This document shows, one piece after another, positions 62,407 through 64,000 of a stretch of 64,000 bases of DNA. The notes under the pieces were generated by a model. It was not told the DNA's origin and did not search any database. It saw only the letters and a program-made list of their open reading frames with translations. Source of the DNA: an uncultured Erythrobacter sp. (lineage in GTDB: Bacteria > Pseudomonadota > Alphaproteobacteria > Sphingomonadales > Sphingomonadaceae). A program made the position numbers and the translations under genes. Every line of letters starts with the position of its first letter. Positions within the stretch are counted from its first letter, which is position 1. The stretch lies in contig CALBWA010000002.1 in the NCBI GenBank assembly GCA_937969505.1, positions 59,932 through 123,931 on the forward strand. The letters run 5' to 3'.

Positions 62407-62889
62407 TCAGAGCTCGGTCGCCGCAGTCGAGCGAATTTCGCCCCATTTAGCATCGGCCTTGGCAATCGCGCCTTCCGGATCGCGCATGTAAGCGTTGAAG
62501 ATATCTTCGCTCAGAAAGACATAAAGGCGGCCATTGCGGACATCAGCCCAGCGTGGATCGCCGTCGAATTTCTTGCCGACGGATACGCCAAAGGTGCAGA
62601 AGCCGCCGTTCTGTGGAATGTATTCAGCAGGCGCGGCATTGAATGTGTCCAGATTGGCCTGAGTCGAGAAGTAGTAAGCCACTCCGTCATGCACTGCTGC
62701 AAACTTCGCGCTGCCTTCAATCCGGTTGCCGGTGGTGATGAATGCGACCGTGTCCACACCGTGCAGAGCAAGCGGGGCGCTTGCAGCGGTCAGGCCGGAA
62801 GAGACGTTGTATTCGTCAGCAGCAGTGGCAACGCTGGAAGTCAGAGCAGCGACGGCAACTGCGGCCGCAATTGAAGCATTCTTTAACAT
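62407..62889 (-). CDS. Exported YHS-domain protein
   Basis: A 160-residue protein with an N-terminal signal peptide (MLKNASIAAAVAVAALTSSVATA) and a YHS-type domain: LHGVDTVAFITTGNRIEGSAKFAAVHDGVAYYF spans residues 40-73, and NLDTFNAAPAEYIPQNGGFCTFGVSVGKKF follows. The start at 62889 is supported by GAGGAATTACC before it; the open frame runs 180 bases further but those residues are not a signal peptide. YHS domains are short and may bind metal; the single cysteine (GGFCTFGV) is characteristic. The protein is periplasmic; its function is not known. It has its own 163-base upstream region to the sulfotransferase gene. Confidence 0.9.
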   Translation of the reverse strand: MLKNASIAAAVAVAALTSSVATAADEYNVSSGLTAASAPLALHGVDTVAFITTGNRIEGSAKFAAVHDGVAYYFSTQANLDTFNAAPAEYIPQNGGFCTFGVSVGKKFDGDPRWADVRNGRLYVFLSEDIFNAYMRDPEGAIAKADAKWGEIRSTAATEL

Positions 62890-63052
62890 GGTAATTCCTC
62901 TCAGTAGTCTTGGGGGGTGGGGATTTGAGGGTAGGGTTTGGCTTGGAAGCCAATCGCAAACCAACCGCCCACAGTCTTTCCCATTTACCGAGAAGTTATT
63001 CATTTTCTGCGCGCCGGGTCGTTGCACCGGTGCAAAAAATACAATCGCGCTT

Positions 63053-64000
63053 TCAATCTTGGCGGGCAAGCGCCTGTTTCAAAGGGTCAAGCCAAGGCTC
63101 GAACGGTTTCCACGCGCCCTGCCCCTTGCGATTGATGGGCTGACGCACCTGTTCGCTCGATGCCGTGCGAACGGCTCGATCATTGGTGTGAAATGCAAGA
63201 CATGCGTCTTCGAACCCGACACCGACAAAATCGAGCATGCGGCGAGTCTGGCCCTCAAGATCATCGAGCACATCTTCGTGCTGCACCCGCAGAACCTTGC
63301 CCGGCAGCACCGCATCCCAATGGTCCATCAGCGCAACATAGTCAGCGTAGTATCTGCCCACTTCCTCAAGCCCGTAGGTGAACTCCTGCCCTTCCGCGAA
63401 CAATTGCTTGAAGCCGGAAAAGCAGCAATCCATTGGGTCGCGCCGGGCATCAATAATCTTCGCATTGGGCAGGATCAGATGGATCAGGCCAATGTGGCGG
63501 AAATTGTTGGGCATCTTGTCGATGAAGAAGGGCGCACCTTGGCGATGGATGCGTGTGTTCTCGATGAAATCGGCCCCGAACTTCTCCAATTGCTCAGCGC
63601 TTAGTTCATGGAGAATTTGCGGATAGAGCGATGCGCCAGCTTTGCGCCCGCGCAGCCGGTGTGCCAGCGCCAGAATATTGGGCAGTTCCAGCGTGCCATC
63701 AATTTGCGAATGGCTGGCCAAAATTTGCTCCAGCAAGGTGGAGCCAGCGCGCGGCAAGCCAAGAATAAAAATCGGATCGGGGGCAGGGTGACCGGACGCT
63801 TCACCAGCACCCTTGTGGCGTTCAAACAGATCAGCGGTGCAATGCTTGCGCTGCCTGTCCAGCTCCTTGGTCATGGCGCCCGCATTGGAGCGGGTCTGAG
63901 CTCGCTTGAGCGCGTTGCCCGGATTGTAATAGCCGATGCTGGCCTCGTAATCGCTGCGATCTTCCAGCGCTTTGCCCAGCGCAAAGGATAGGTGAACCCG
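63053..64000 (-). CDS. Tetratricopeptide sulfotransferase, 5' end outside window
   Basis: The C-terminal 315 residues of a sulfotransferase of the TPR-sulfotransferase type; the frame stays open to the window edge, so the start lies beyond. Seen: a TPR-like helix pair at the edge (FALGKALEDRSDYEASIGYY, NPGNALKRA), the PAPS 5'-phosphosulfate loop PIFILGLPRAGSTLLEQILAS, the 3'-phosphate site DARRDPMDCCFSGFK, and EEVGRYYADYVALMDHWDAVLPGKVLRVQHED over about 32 residues. It would transfer sulfate from PAPS to a hydroxyl acceptor, which cannot be named. An ATG at 63874 lies inside the coding frame and is not the start, since the upstream residues continue the TPR pattern. Confidence 0.92.
   Translation of the reverse strand, partial: RVHLSFALGKALEDRSDYEASIGYYNPGNALKRAQTRSNAGAMTKELDRQRKHCTADLFERHKGAGEASGHPAPDPIFILGLPRAGSTLLEQILASHSQIDGTLELPNILALAHRLRGRKAGASLYPQILHELSAEQLEKFGADFIENTRIHRQGAPFFIDKMPNNFRHIGLIHLILPNAKIIDARRDPMDCCFSGFKQLFAEGQEFTYGLEEVGRYYADYVALMDHWDAVLPGKVLRVQHEDVLDDLEGQTRRMLDFVGVGFEDACLAFHTNDRAVRTASSEQVRQPINRKGQGAWKPFEPWLDPLKQALARQD

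Overview
The window looks like the chromosome of an aerobic, probably marine alphaproteobacterium of the order Sphingomonadales (Erythrobacteraceae-like). Three large TonB-dependent receptors, an N-methylhydantoinase pair, a carotenoid oxygenase, a glycan locus carrying flavin-dependent halogenase genes and an arsenosugar-type gene set are typical of that group. This is inferred from gene content; no rRNA or marker gene is present. I see no tRNA, rRNA, CRISPR array, transposase or prophage gene. Gene density is high and many neighbours overlap by 1-4 bases.

Region 1 (1-7 kb) is an organoarsenical cluster: two arsenosugar-type glycosyltransferases, an ArsM As(III) methyltransferase with all four expected cysteines, a radical SAM enzyme, a DUF547 protein, a small exported cysteine protein and a fused membrane/GT2 glycosyltransferase. 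Region 2 (7-12 kb) holds an aldehyde dehydrogenase, an MFS carrier, a carotenoid oxygenase and a DoxX protein. Region 3 (12-22 kb) is a catabolic module: HMG-CoA lyase, GntR regulator, CaiB-type CoA-transferase, hydantoinase B and A, and a divergent TonB receptor. Four copies of a GTATAC-centred palindrome lie in front of its transcription units, so the GntR protein probably controls all of it.

Region 4 (22-34 kb) contains an acetyltransferase, a cNMP-binding/thioredoxin-reductase-like fusion, a TPR protein/lipoprotein/TonB-receptor trio with a Pho-box-like site, an isochorismatase-family hydrolase, a 2,4-dienoyl-CoA reductase and a TrkH/TrkA potassium uptake pair. Region 5 (34.5-56.9 kb) is a xylan/beta-glucan utilisation locus: sugar MFS transporter, four halogenase-family flavoproteins, a 1138-residue TonB receptor, GH10, two GH3 and one GH5 enzymes, a LacI regulator, an SMP-30 lactonase-like protein and a JmjC/cupin-like oxygenase. 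Four TAGCGCTA-centred operators sit in front of its units, which defines a LacI regulon. The likely flow is: secreted GH10/GH5 cleave the polymer, the TonB receptor imports oligomers, GH3 enzymes release monosaccharides, and the MFS carrier takes them up.

Region 6 (57-64 kb) has an FMN reductase, two strong intergenic hairpins, a sigma-region-2-only protein, a response regulator with an AraC output translationally coupled to a TPR-sensor histidine kinase, a MAPEG protein, a YHS-domain protein and the C-terminal part of a sulfotransferase cut by the window edge.
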